A stretch of 14,507 nt of DNA, taken from the NCBI GenBank assembly GCA_017391465.1, contig JAFOYH010000114.1, positions 1 through 14,507 of the forward strand, read 5' to 3'. The notes beneath the pieces were generated by a model. That model worked only from the letters and a program-made list of their open reading frames with translations. It was not told the origin of the DNA and ran no database searches. Source of the stretch: Lachnospiraceae bacterium (GTDB lineage: Bacteria; Bacillota_A; Clostridia; Lachnospirales; Lachnospiraceae). Shown piece by piece: positions 1-6,531 of the stretch. Each line of letters begins with the position of its first letter. The first letter of the stretch is position 1. Position numbers and translations under genes: made by a program.

Positions 1-15
1 ATAACGATTGAACAG

Positions 16-50
16 AAACGCTGGTTTCCAATTTGGATTCCAGCGTTTTT
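16..50 (+). terminator. Rho-independent terminator of an upstream gene
   Basis: The arms AAACGCTGG (16-24) and CCAGCGTTT (40-48) pair perfectly. An inner TCC/GGA pairing sits around a short loop, and a T-run follows. It would end transcription arriving from a gene outside the window, probably on the + strand. This separates that gene from the livH promoter, although partial read-through into the liv genes is possible. Confidence 0.75.
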
Positions 51-92
51 GATGTTTTTTATATAAAATCTTGGGTTTTCGATGATAAATCC

Positions 93-121
93 TTGCAAGC
101 GGGACTTTATTATATTAAAAT
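93..121 (+). promoter_or_regulatory. Candidate promoter of the liv operon
   Basis: A -35 box TTGCAA (93-98) is followed by a 17-bp spacer and a -10 box TAAAAT (116-121). A perfect TATAAT also lies at 125-130 but has no good -35 at the right distance. The 5' leader would be about 40 nt and ends in a strong GGTGGAGG ribosome binding site just before the livH ATG. Confidence 0.55.
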
Positions 122-167
122 GTATATAATTGGCTAAAAATATTTATTTATAGAAAGGTGGAGGGGA

Positions 168-1055
168 ATGGATCTGATCACAAACATTATCGAGCAGTTG
201 ATTAATGGTCTTCGAACAGGCAGTATTTATGCCTTGATTGCTCTGGGTTATACCATGGTTTATGGTATCGCTAAGATGATCAACTTTGCCCATGGCGACA
301 TTATCATGGTAGGGGCTTATGCCTTATATGTGTTTGCTGCCGTATTGGGTCTTCCAGTACCATTATGTATTTTATTAACCATTGTTTTTTGTGCAGTACT
401 TGGTATTACTGTTGAACGTATTGCATATAAACCATTACGTAAGGCACCATCTCTGGCCGTACTTATTACAGCTATTGGTGTGAGCTATTTCTTACAGAAC
501 ATGGCATTGCTGATCTTTAAGGCAACACCAATCCCGTTTAGATCCGTAATCCAGATGCCAACAATTGAAGTCGGAGGTATTCATATTTCCGGTATCACTA
601 TTGTGACATTTGTGATCACAGCGATCACCATGATTGTGTTGACATGGTTCATTAACAAAACAAAAGCGGGAAGTGCCATGAGAGCCGTATCTGAAGATAA
701 AGGTGCTGCTGAACTTATGGGTATCAATGTAAATAAGACAATCTCTTTAACATTTGCCATTGGTTCTGCGTTGGCAGCGATTGCAGGTATCTTATTTATC
801 AGTCAGTATGAATCTTTGTATCCAACACTTGGTGCAATGCCTGGTATTAAAGCTTTCGTTGCAGCCGTTCTTGGCGGTATCGGAAGTATTCCCGGTGCGA
901 TGCTTGGGGGTATTGTTTTAGGCATTATCGAAAGTATGTCCAAAGCATATATTTCCACACAGCTTGCGGATGCCATTGTATTTGGCGTGCTTGTTATCGT
1001 TTTACTTGTTAAACCATCCGGTTTACTTGGAAAGATGAAGATTGAGAAAGTGTAG
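168..1055 (+). CDS. livH: Branched-chain amino acid ABC transporter permease LivH
   Basis: Inner-membrane permease of the Liv high-affinity uptake system for leucine, isoleucine and valine. It pairs with LivM to form the channel. The 295-residue length and highly hydrophobic profile (about eight membrane segments) match the family. The hallmark stretch GYTMVYGIAKMINFAHGD lies at residues about 27-44, and the loop GIKAFVAAVLGGIGSIPGA (about 225-243) contains the cytoplasmic EAA-like coupling region. The ATG at 168 has a strong RBS (AAAGGTGGAGG) and follows a promoter. It is the first gene of livHMGF, whose order and spacing make the assignment secure. Related permeases also carry urea or other amides, so substrate specificity is inferred from the family. 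Confidence 0.93.
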   Translation: MDLITNIIEQLINGLRTGSIYALIALGYTMVYGIAKMINFAHGDIIMVGAYALYVFAAVLGLPVPLCILLTIVFCAVLGITVERIAYKPLRKAPSLAVLITAIGVSYFLQNMALLIFKATPIPFRSVIQMPTIEVGGIHISGITIVTFVITAITMIVLTWFINKTKAGSAMRAVSEDKGAAELMGINVNKTISLTFAIGSALAAIAGILFISQYESLYPTLGAMPGIKAFVAAVLGGIGSIPGAMLGGIVLGIIESMSKAYISTQLADAIVFGVLVIVLLVKPSGLLGKMKIEKV

Positions 1056-1064
1056 GTGAGGACA

Positions 1065-2036
1065 ATGAATAGAAAATTGAATAAATCAACACTTTTGAAC
1101 ATCGTTCTTGCAGTAGCTATTTATGTGGGCGTGATGTTTCTGATTCAGGGAGGTATTCTTGGTCGTCAGATGATGTCGATCATCATCCCATGCTGTATTA
1201 ACGTTATTTTGGCAGTTTCCTTATGTCTCTTGGTTGGTTTCCTTGGTGAACTGACACTCGGACATGCGGGATTTATGTCCATCGGCGCTTACTCCGGTGC
1301 ATTAGTTACCAATGCCCTGGAACTTCCGGCACCAGTTGAACTGCTGATTGGTCTTGCTGTCGGTGGTATTATGGCAGCGATTTTCAGTTTGATTATCGGT
1401 CTTCCTGTACTTCGTTTGAGAGGTGATTATTTAGCGATCGTAACCTTAGGTTTTGGTGAAATTATCAAATCTGTCATCAACTCCTTACAGTTTACCGGTG
1501 GTGCGAAGGGGCTTACAGGTATTACAACGCACAGTAACTATAAAAACTTTACATTTGTTTACATATTTGTATTATTGACCATCCTGATTGTTTCCAACCT
1601 GGTTAAATCCAGACATGGTCGTGCTATCTGTTCCGTTCGTGATAACTATATCGCAGCAGAAGCGGTTGGTATCAAGGTCAGCAAATATAAAACCATGGCA
1701 TTTGTTATCTCTGGTTTCTTTGCAGGTATGGCCGGTGTGTTTTATGCACATAACGTTGGTATCTTAAAGCCGGGAAACTTTGACTATAATAAATCCATTG
1801 AAATCCTTGTTATGGTAGTTCTTGGCGGTATGGGTAATATCAAAGGCGCCATCATTGCCTCTGTTCTTCTGACGGTGCTTCCTGAATTACTTCGTGGGGC
1901 ATCCGATTTCCGTATGCTCTTATACGCTATCGTATTGATCGCAATGATGTTATTTAACAACTCCAAGTTCTATATGAACCTGATCGAAAAAGGAAATCTT
2001 AAAAAATCTAAAAAACTTCAGAAGGAGGGCGAATAA
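1065..2036 (+). CDS. livM: Branched-chain amino acid ABC transporter permease LivM
   Basis: Second permease subunit of the Liv transporter. The 323-residue product has the LivM hallmarks LTLGHAGFMSIGAY (residues about 65-78) and RGDYLAIVTLGFGEI (about 120-134), plus the coupling loop ILVMVVLGGMGNIKGA near residue 250. It is largely hydrophobic, with a basic Lys-rich tail. I chose the ATG at 1065 over an in-frame GTG at 1056. The GTG is the first codon after the livH stop and lacks room for a ribosome site, while AGGTGAGG (1054-1061) sits just upstream of the ATG and overlaps the livH stop. This implies translational coupling to livH. Confidence 0.92.
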   Translation: MNRKLNKSTLLNIVLAVAIYVGVMFLIQGGILGRQMMSIIIPCCINVILAVSLCLLVGFLGELTLGHAGFMSIGAYSGALVTNALELPAPVELLIGLAVGGIMAAIFSLIIGLPVLRLRGDYLAIVTLGFGEIIKSVINSLQFTGGAKGLTGITTHSNYKNFTFVYIFVLLTILIVSNLVKSRHGRAICSVRDNYIAAEAVGIKVSKYKTMAFVISGFFAGMAGVFYAHNVGILKPGNFDYNKSIEILVMVVLGGMGNIKGAIIASVLLTVLPELLRGASDFRMLLYAIVLIAMMLFNNSKFYMNLIEKGNLKKSKKLQKEGE

Positions 2037-2037
2037 T

Positions 2038-2796
2038 ATGGCTTTATTGGAAGTTCGAAATCTTGGTATCTCCTTCGGTGGCCTTCGTGCCGTAGATGAT
2101 TTGAATATGAATATTGAGCAGGGAGCTTTAGTAGGTCTTATCGGACCAAACGGTGCCGGTAAGACAACAGCTTTCAACCTTTTAACAGGCGTTTATCTTC
2201 CAAGTGACGGTTCCATTCTTTTGGATGGTGTACAGCTTGTTGGAAAACATCCAACAGAAATTTGTCAGGCGGGTGTGGCACGTACATTCCAGAATATTCG
2301 TCTTTTCTCTAAGATGACCGTTCTTGATAATGTTAAGGTTGCACTTCACAATCATGTTTCCTATAGTTTGGCAGAGAGTTTTTTCCATTTGGGCAATTAT
2401 ACCAAAAAAGAAAAAGAGATGGATGAAAAAGCATTTGAGATTCTTAAAGTTTTTGGCCTGGATGGTTATGCAGATGCATTGGCTTCCAACTTGCCATATG
2501 GTAAACAGAGAAAACTTGAGATTGCCCGTGCCCTTGCGACAGAACCAAAGCTTTTGTTATTGGATGAACCGGCTGCCGGTATGAACCCAAATGAAACAAA
2601 AGAATTGATGGATACGATTCAGTTGATCCGTGACAAGTTTAATGTAACGATTCTTCTGATCGAACATGATATGAAACTGGTTTCCGGTATTTGTGAATAT
2701 CTCTATGTATTGAATTTTGGTATGGAATTAGCGCATGGCGAACCATCCGTTGTTCTCAATGATCCTAGAGTTATCACGGCATATCTGGGTGAATAG
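2038..2796 (+). CDS. livG: Branched-chain amino acid ABC transporter ATP-binding protein LivG
   Basis: One of the two cytoplasmic ATPases that power the LivHM channel. The 252-residue protein has a Walker A GPNGAGKTT (residues 36-44), a Q-loop in ARTFQNIRLF, Walker B LLLLDEP and the H-loop in LLIEHDM. The signature helix reads NLPYGKQRKLEIARAL instead of LSGGQ, the LivG-type variant (usually LSYGQQR). The start ATG lies one base after the livM stop with AAGGAGGG (about 2022-2028) upstream, so translation is coupled. LivG and LivF are distinguished by this signature and by gene order. Confidence 0.93.
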   Translation: MALLEVRNLGISFGGLRAVDDLNMNIEQGALVGLIGPNGAGKTTAFNLLTGVYLPSDGSILLDGVQLVGKHPTEICQAGVARTFQNIRLFSKMTVLDNVKVALHNHVSYSLAESFFHLGNYTKKEKEMDEKAFEILKVFGLDGYADALASNLPYGKQRKLEIARALATEPKLLLLDEPAAGMNPNETKELMDTIQLIRDKFNVTILLIEHDMKLVSGICEYLYVLNFGMELAHGEPSVVLNDPRVITAYLGE

Positions 2797-2807
2797 GAGG
2801 TAGTGTC

Positions 2808-3518
2808 ATGGCAATGTTAAAAGTTAATGATTTACAGGTATATTATGGTGTAATCCAGGCATTGAAAGGCATTTCTTTTGAAGTTAATGAAGGTGAAGTT
2901 ATTGCTCTCATTGGTGCGAATGGTGCCGGAAAAACAACCATCCTTCATACAATTACAGGTTTGATCGAAGCTAAAGCAGGAACGGTCGAATTTGAAGGCA
3001 AAGATATCACAAAGATGCCGGGTCACAAGATCGTTACTCTCGGTATGGCACATGTACCGGAAGGACGTCGTGTCTTTGCAGACCTGACCGTATATGAAAA
3101 CTTAAAGATGGGTGCTTATACCCGTTCAGATAAGAATGAGATCGCTCAGTCCCTTGAGATGGTTTATAAACGTTTCCCACGTTTAAAAGAACGTAAAAAC
3201 CAGCTTGCAGGAACGTTATCCGGTGGTGAACAGCAGATGCTCGCTATGGGACGTGCGCTCATGTCCAAACCAAAGATTATTTTAATGGATGAGCCTTCCA
3301 TGGGTCTCTCTCCAATCTTTGTAAATGAAATTTTCGACATCATTCGAGAAGTCAGCGAAGCCGGTACAACGGTTCTTCTTGTTGAACAGAATGCGAAAAA
3401 AGCATTAAGTATCGCAGACCGTGCATATGTTCTTGAAACAGGGAATATTGTTCTTGAAGGTGATGCGAAAGAACTTATGAATGATGAATCAGTTAAGAAA
3501 GCATATTTAGGCGAATAA
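2808..3518 (+). CDS. livF: Branched-chain amino acid ABC transporter ATP-binding protein LivF
   Basis: Second ATPase of the Liv transporter, expected to form a heterodimer with LivG. The 236-residue protein has a Walker A GANGAGKTT (36-44), the LivF-type motif HVPEGRRVF, a canonical signature LSGGEQQMLAMGRAL, Walker B IILMDEP followed by SMGLSP, and the H-loop in VLLVEQN. The ATG at 2808 is seven bases after AGGAGG (2795-2800), which overlaps the end of livG. An in-frame ATG at 2814 is a weaker alternative. The length is normal for the family. Confidence 0.93.
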   Translation: MAMLKVNDLQVYYGVIQALKGISFEVNEGEVIALIGANGAGKTTILHTITGLIEAKAGTVEFEGKDITKMPGHKIVTLGMAHVPEGRRVFADLTVYENLKMGAYTRSDKNEIAQSLEMVYKRFPRLKERKNQLAGTLSGGEQQMLAMGRALMSKPKIILMDEPSMGLSPIFVNEIFDIIREVSEAGTTVLLVEQNAKKALSIADRAYVLETGNIVLEGDAKELMNDESVKKAYLGE

Positions 3519-3530
3519 GGAGATAAGCGT

Positions 3531-4163
3531 ATGGCTAATACAGTAATTACAATCGCTCGACAGTACGGTAGTGGCGGAAAGACCGTAGGTCGTATGTTGT
3601 CGGAAGACCTCGGTATTCATTTTTACAATCGTGAAATCCTTCGTCTTGCATCCGATGCCAGCGGTATCAGTGAAGAAATTTTTGGTGCCAATGACGAAGT
3701 GATCAAGAAAAGCATTTTGCAGAGAATCGCAAAGAAAATCAGCATCGGTGATGTACTTCCTCCGGACAGTGATGATTTCCTTTCCACAACAAATCTCTTT
3801 AACTATCAGGCAAAAGTTATCCGTCAGCTTGCGGAAACAGAATCCTGTGTTATTGTAGGTCGTTGTGCCGATTATATCTTAAAAGATTATGACAATGTTG
3901 TGCGTGTATTTGTTCACGGACCATATGACTTCTGTCTGGAACAGGCGATGAGAGTCAATGCAAAACCTGAAAACGAAATGCGTAAGCTTATGGAAAAACG
4001 TGATAAATACCGTGGTGAATATTACAAACATTACACAGGTCAGAACTGGTATGATGCTCGTAACTATGACCTCTGCTTAGACAGCAGTAAACTTGGTTTT
4101 GAAGGCTGTGTTGAAGCAATCAAGGCATATATGGCTGTAAGAGGCTTATCTATTGAAAAATAA
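3531..4163 (+). CDS. Cytidylate kinase-like family protein
   Basis: A 210-residue P-loop kinase-like protein of the cytidylate-kinase-2 family (Pfam Cytidylate_kin2). The N-terminal IARQYGSGGKTVGRMLSEDLG (residues about 8-28) is the family's nucleotide-binding loop. It is followed by FYNREILRLASDASGISEE and a second conserved block VIVGRCADYILKD (about 110-122), as in family members. True Cmk has a separate CMP-binding insert that I do not recognise here, so the substrate is unknown. The gene starts 12 nt after livF with AAGGAGA ahead of the ATG, and no terminator lies between, so it is almost certainly transcribed with the Liv genes. Its role in that operon is not evident from sequence. Confidence 0.85.
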   Translation: MANTVITIARQYGSGGKTVGRMLSEDLGIHFYNREILRLASDASGISEEIFGANDEVIKKSILQRIAKKISIGDVLPPDSDDFLSTTNLFNYQAKVIRQLAETESCVIVGRCADYILKDYDNVVRVFVHGPYDFCLEQAMRVNAKPENEMRKLMEKRDKYRGEYYKHYTGQNWYDARNYDLCLDSSKLGFEGCVEAIKAYMAVRGLSIEK

Positions 4164-4211
4164 GCAGTCTTTTTGTGACAACAGGTCTAGGATGGAATTC
4201 CGAGAGGAATA

Positions 4212-4240
4212 TTGCAAATCGAATTTGCATATGATATAAT
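4212..4240 (+). promoter_or_regulatory. Strong promoter with no gene downstream
   Basis: TTGCAA (4212-4217), a 17-bp spacer and a perfect TATAAT (4235-4240), with an extended -10 TG at 4232-4233. It is one of the best promoter matches in the window. Transcription would start near 4247, and the next + strand element is the terminator at 4284. It lies in the convergent gap between the cytidylate-kinase-like gene and the minus-strand ATPase. Confidence 0.65.
4213..4229. promoter_or_regulatory. Palindromic operator candidate within the promoter
   Basis: TGCAAAT-CGA-ATTTGCA is a perfect inverted repeat with 7-bp arms and a 3-bp centre. It covers most of the -35 box and the first part of the spacer of the promoter at 4212-4240. 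A dimeric repressor bound here would block RNA polymerase. The regulator is unknown. Confidence 0.5.
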
Positions 4241-4246
4241 GCCAAT

Positions 4247-4316
4247 AGGCAAAAAGCTAAGATAAGTCCGTGTGTTGACGGCAAAAACCCCAGATGTTGC
4301 AGCATCTGGGGTTTTC
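4247..4316 (+). ncRNA. Candidate small RNA of about 70 nt
   Basis: The stretch between a strong promoter (4212-4240) and a strong terminator (4284-4316) contains no ATG and no ribosome binding site, so the transcript is probably non-coding. A short hairpin CCGT/ACGG (4268-4271 with 4278-4281) precedes the terminator stem, and AAAAAGCTAAGATAAG (4251-4266) would be single-stranded. I do not recognise a known RNA family. The start is inferred from the -10 box. The alternative is a regulatory decoy or unproductive promoter that only affects the convergent ATPase gene. Confidence 0.4.
4284..4316. terminator. Strong bidirectional terminator
   Basis: AAAACCCCAGATG (4284-4296) pairs perfectly with CATCTGGGGTTTT (4303-4315) around the loop TTGCAG. 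The 13-bp stem has A-runs and T-runs on both sides. It can end the candidate small RNA and the liv/cytidylate-kinase-like operon on the + strand, and the ATPase gene (stop at 4366) on the - strand. Confidence 0.9.
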
Positions 4317-4365
4317 TATTCCGTTTTGGCAGGGTGGACTAGACCTTTGCCTTCGTAAATTATTA

Positions 4366-5763
4366 TCAATTCTTAGGAATCAACATATCCCCATAACGCA
4401 CTAATATCACATTTCTCATCTCTTCTGCTTTCTCCACACATCCTTTTGTGAATCCATTCTTAGCAAAAAGATAGTAATATTTATTTTCATAATGGAACAA
4501 CTGGCTTTTTTCTGCCAAGCCTTCCAATACGCCTAAGTCTACCTTTTCATTTGTCCACTTGCATTCTACAAAAAGAGCGGTGTTTTTATCAGCAGTTCCC
4601 ATAATATCAATTTCGACTTGCTGTCTAGTCTTTGGATTAGTTCCCCACCATCTTCCGATGTCTGTAAAATCAATTGCACATTTACCTGTTAATAAGAGTG
4701 TCCATAAATATTGCTTGCATATGTCTTCAAATATGCCACCCATATAATCGGACAAGTGTGGCTTGATTCTGTTGTAAGCAAGGTCAGTTGCGCCACGAGA
4801 GATAATAGATGTATTTTCGGGTACGAAGCGATACCAGAAACGGAACATATTATCTTCAATGGAATAAATGGTTTTACGAGTAGAATCTTCACCGAAAGGC
4901 GTTTCTTTTTTTACAATTCCAAGAGAAATTAAGTTTTTTATATAAGTTGCACATACGCTAGTGTCTTCGCCAACTTTTGTTGATATTTCCGACATTTTAG
5001 AATATCCGGTAGCGATAGCAGCAATGATAGCATTATAAATAGCTGGTTCGCGTACTTCTTGTTTTAATAAGTTCTGTGGTTCTTCATAGATGGAAGAAGC
5101 AGGATTGAGGTACGTGTTTTTTATGTTGTCTTCAATGGATAATTTGTCATTTAATTGCAACAAATATTGAGGTGTTCCACCCATAATACCATAAGCCAAT
5201 GCTTTGTCTTCATCGGATAACTGAGTGAAATATTTGCATGCATCCTGAAACTCAAATGGCAGTACTTTCAACTGAGCAGTTCTGCGACCATAGAGTGGTG
5301 CTTTGTACGCAAGCACTTGATCTTCCATATAAGACATAGAGGAACCACAAAGAATAAGGAATAACTTAGAAGTCTCTTTGTACTTATCAATCAATAATTG
5401 CAAAGTAGAAGCGAGGCTTTTGGAAGCACGAGCTACATATGGATATTCATCGATTACCAATACAATTCTTTCTTCTTCGGCAAGTTCAAATACATATTCC
5501 AATGCAGTTTGGAAAGAATCAAAAGAAGTATTCGCTGGCTTCTTTGTAACATATTCTAAAATGCATTTACTAAAGTTCTCTAAGTTTTGTTTTTCGTTTG
5601 TTTCAACTCCGGTAAAACAAATAGAAGGTTTTCTTTTTGTGAATTCGTTTATGATGGCAGTTTTTCCGACACGTCTGCGTCCGTATATTACTGCGAATTC
5701 AAATTTAAGTGAAGCATATAGTCTGTTTAAATTCCCGAGTTCTTTTTCTCTACCTATAAACAT
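4366..5763 (-). CDS. Archaeal-type ATPase with DUF234 nuclease-like domain
   Basis: A 465-residue P-loop NTPase of the archaeal ATPase family (Pfam ATPase_2, STAND/MNS-type AAA+) with a C-terminal DUF234. The start MFIGREKEL and Walker A GRRRVGKT (28-35) are typical, with Walker B VLVIDEYPY (D105, E106) and a sensor-like CGSS (139-142). Residues about 235-303 look like a winged helix (SEISTKVG...YIKNLISLGIVKK). The C-terminal domain has the PD-(D/E)XK pattern E346, D386 and E400-C-K402. It is a single-gene unit with its own promoter and terminator, in the opposite orientation to its neighbours. Function is unknown for the family. ATP-dependent DNA binding or cleavage, and a defence or selfish-element role, are inferences. 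The ATG follows a G-run RBS (GGGGGG, 7 nt upstream). Confidence 0.88.
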   Translation of the reverse strand: MFIGREKELGNLNRLYASLKFEFAVIYGRRRVGKTAIINEFTKRKPSICFTGVETNEKQNLENFSKCILEYVTKKPANTSFDSFQTALEYVFELAEEERIVLVIDEYPYVARASKSLASTLQLLIDKYKETSKLFLILCGSSMSYMEDQVLAYKAPLYGRRTAQLKVLPFEFQDACKYFTQLSDEDKALAYGIMGGTPQYLLQLNDKLSIEDNIKNTYLNPASSIYEEPQNLLKQEVREPAIYNAIIAAIATGYSKMSEISTKVGEDTSVCATYIKNLISLGIVKKETPFGEDSTRKTIYSIEDNMFRFWYRFVPENTSIISRGATDLAYNRIKPHLSDYMGGIFEDICKQYLWTLLLTGKCAIDFTDIGRWWGTNPKTRQQVEIDIMGTADKNTALFVECKWTNEKVDLGVLEGLAEKSQLFHYENKYYYLFAKNGFTKGCVEKAEEMRNVILVRYGDMLIPKN

Positions 5764-5776
5764 ATCAAGGCCCCCC

Positions 5777-5883
5777 GATTTAGTGGTTTAAGATTTACTT
5801 AATTATAGTTTACCAAAATATCAAAGTCAATACATAAAATACAATTTAGTAATCTACGATTTACTAAATCATAAACCACTAAA
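5777..5883. repeat. Iterated inverted repeats around the ATPase promoter
   Basis: TTTAGTGGTTTA (5779-5790) and TAAACCACTAAA (5872-5883) are perfect 12-bp inverted copies. With mismatches the symmetry extends inward into GATTTA on both sides. Between them lie related units: AGATTTACTTAAT (5791-5803), GTTTACCAAA (5808-5817), AATTTAGTAATC (5843-5854) and the perfect 13-bp palindrome GATTTACTAAATC (5858-5870). The array surrounds the minus-strand ATPase promoter and its start region, so it is a likely multi-site operator. The encoded winged helix is an obvious candidate binder (inference). Confidence 0.7.
5802..5830 (-). promoter_or_regulatory. Promoter of the archaeal-type ATPase gene
   Basis: Read on the minus strand, TTGACT (5830-5825), a 17-bp spacer and a perfect TATAAT (5807-5802). 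Transcription would begin near 5795, giving a leader of about 32 nt. One repeat unit (5808-5817) lies in the spacer and two (5777-5803) cover the -10 and start region, so occupancy of the repeats should repress it. Confidence 0.65.
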
Positions 5884-5919
5884 ATGTTTTTGAAAAAATT
5901 GATGTAATCTGCTTATTTT

Positions 5920-5948
5920 TTGCTATTAAAGGTAAAATAAGATATAAT
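5920..5948 (+). promoter_or_regulatory. Promoter upstream of the M20-NUDIX reading frame
   Basis: TTGCTA (5920-5925), a 17-bp spacer and a perfect TATAAT (5943-5948). Transcription would begin near 5955, only about 50 nt before the ATG at 6007. It is therefore already placed close to the truncated gene. It is divergent from the ATPase promoter, with the repeat array between the two. Confidence 0.6.
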
Positions 5949-5976
5949 AATTAAAAAATCGATTAGACAGATATGA

Positions 5977-6531
5977 GGTAAGATTTATGGTCGGGGATCC
6001 TGTGACATGAAGGGCGGTTTATGTGCCATGGCCTATACTCTTGCGAATATTATAAAATCCGGTAAACAGCCGGCCTATGATATTACTTTTGTAGGAACCT
6101 GTGATGAAGAGAGTACATCGATTGGCGTTAAGACTTTTGCGGCTTCCGATGAATTTCCAAAGGTTTCAGAAGTTCTTATTGGAGAACCTACAGGATTAAA
6201 TATTGGCATTGCTCAAAAAGGATGCCTGTGGCTTGAAATTGATATTTTAGGAAAGGCAAGTCACGCTTCCTATCCGGAAAAAGGTGTGAATGCCATCGAA
6301 TACGGAATGCGTATTGCGACAGAATTAAAGAAGCGAATCACAGAAAGACGCCATGAACTTTTAGGAAGTGTAACAGCACAGATGAGTAAAATATCCGGTG
6401 GTGAAACAGTGAATGTAACACCGGATAAATGTACAATCTCCATGGATATACGATTTGTTCCGGGACAGGATGAATCGATGATTTTAAATTGGTTGGATGA
6501 TATTTCACAGAATTATATGAAAGAAACAAAA
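5977..6531 (+). pseudogene. Remnant of an M20-family metallopeptidase gene
   Basis: In the frame of the ATG at 6007, the bases before it encode GKIYGRGSCD, which joins MKGGLCAM to form the classic M20 metal-binding stretch (YGRG..DMKGG). Homology therefore continues upstream of the start codon. It stops at an in-frame TGA (5974-5976), so the first 80 or so residues, including the HxD metal site, are missing. The catalytic Glu pair (CDEES), the EPT ligand region and the dimerisation domain (KASHASYPEKGVNAIE) are present. Homology ends near DISQNYMKETKG, so the C-terminal metal-binding His region is also missing. Peptidase activity is not expected. Confidence 0.75.
5987..6010 (+). other. Seven-codon leader ORF overlapping the next start (ATGA)
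   Basis: The ribosome-site-like GAGGTAAG (5975-5982) is followed after four bases by ATG (5987). It opens a 7-codon frame, M-V-G-D-P-V-T, whose TGA (6008-6010) overlaps the ATG at 6007. This geometry allows reinitiation on the downstream frame. It may be accidental: the codons are the shifted reading of the old M20 sequence. Confidence 0.3.

Noticed and set aside
1056..1064. GTG at 1056 as start of LivM, giving three extra residues.
   Set aside because: It immediately follows the livH stop, and its codons form the ribosome binding site for the better placed ATG at 1065.
4251..4282. Resemblance of the candidate small RNA to a type II tracrRNA (AAGATAAGTCCGT-like stretch).
   Set aside because: Only about a dozen bases are similar. 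There is no CRISPR array, Cas gene or anti-repeat in the window, and the stem pattern after it does not match.
4183..4346. AGGTCTAG (4183-4190) and CTAGACCT (4339-4346) form an 8-bp inverted pair around the small-RNA cassette, like tiny element ends.
   Set aside because: An 8-bp match within about 200 bp has a fair probability by chance. The homology does not extend and no target duplication is visible.
4711..5791. Plus-strand open frames opposite the archaeal-type ATPase gene, including one of 137 codons at 5378-5791.
   Set aside because: They are antisense to a gene with intact Walker motifs and domain structure and show no independent coding signal.
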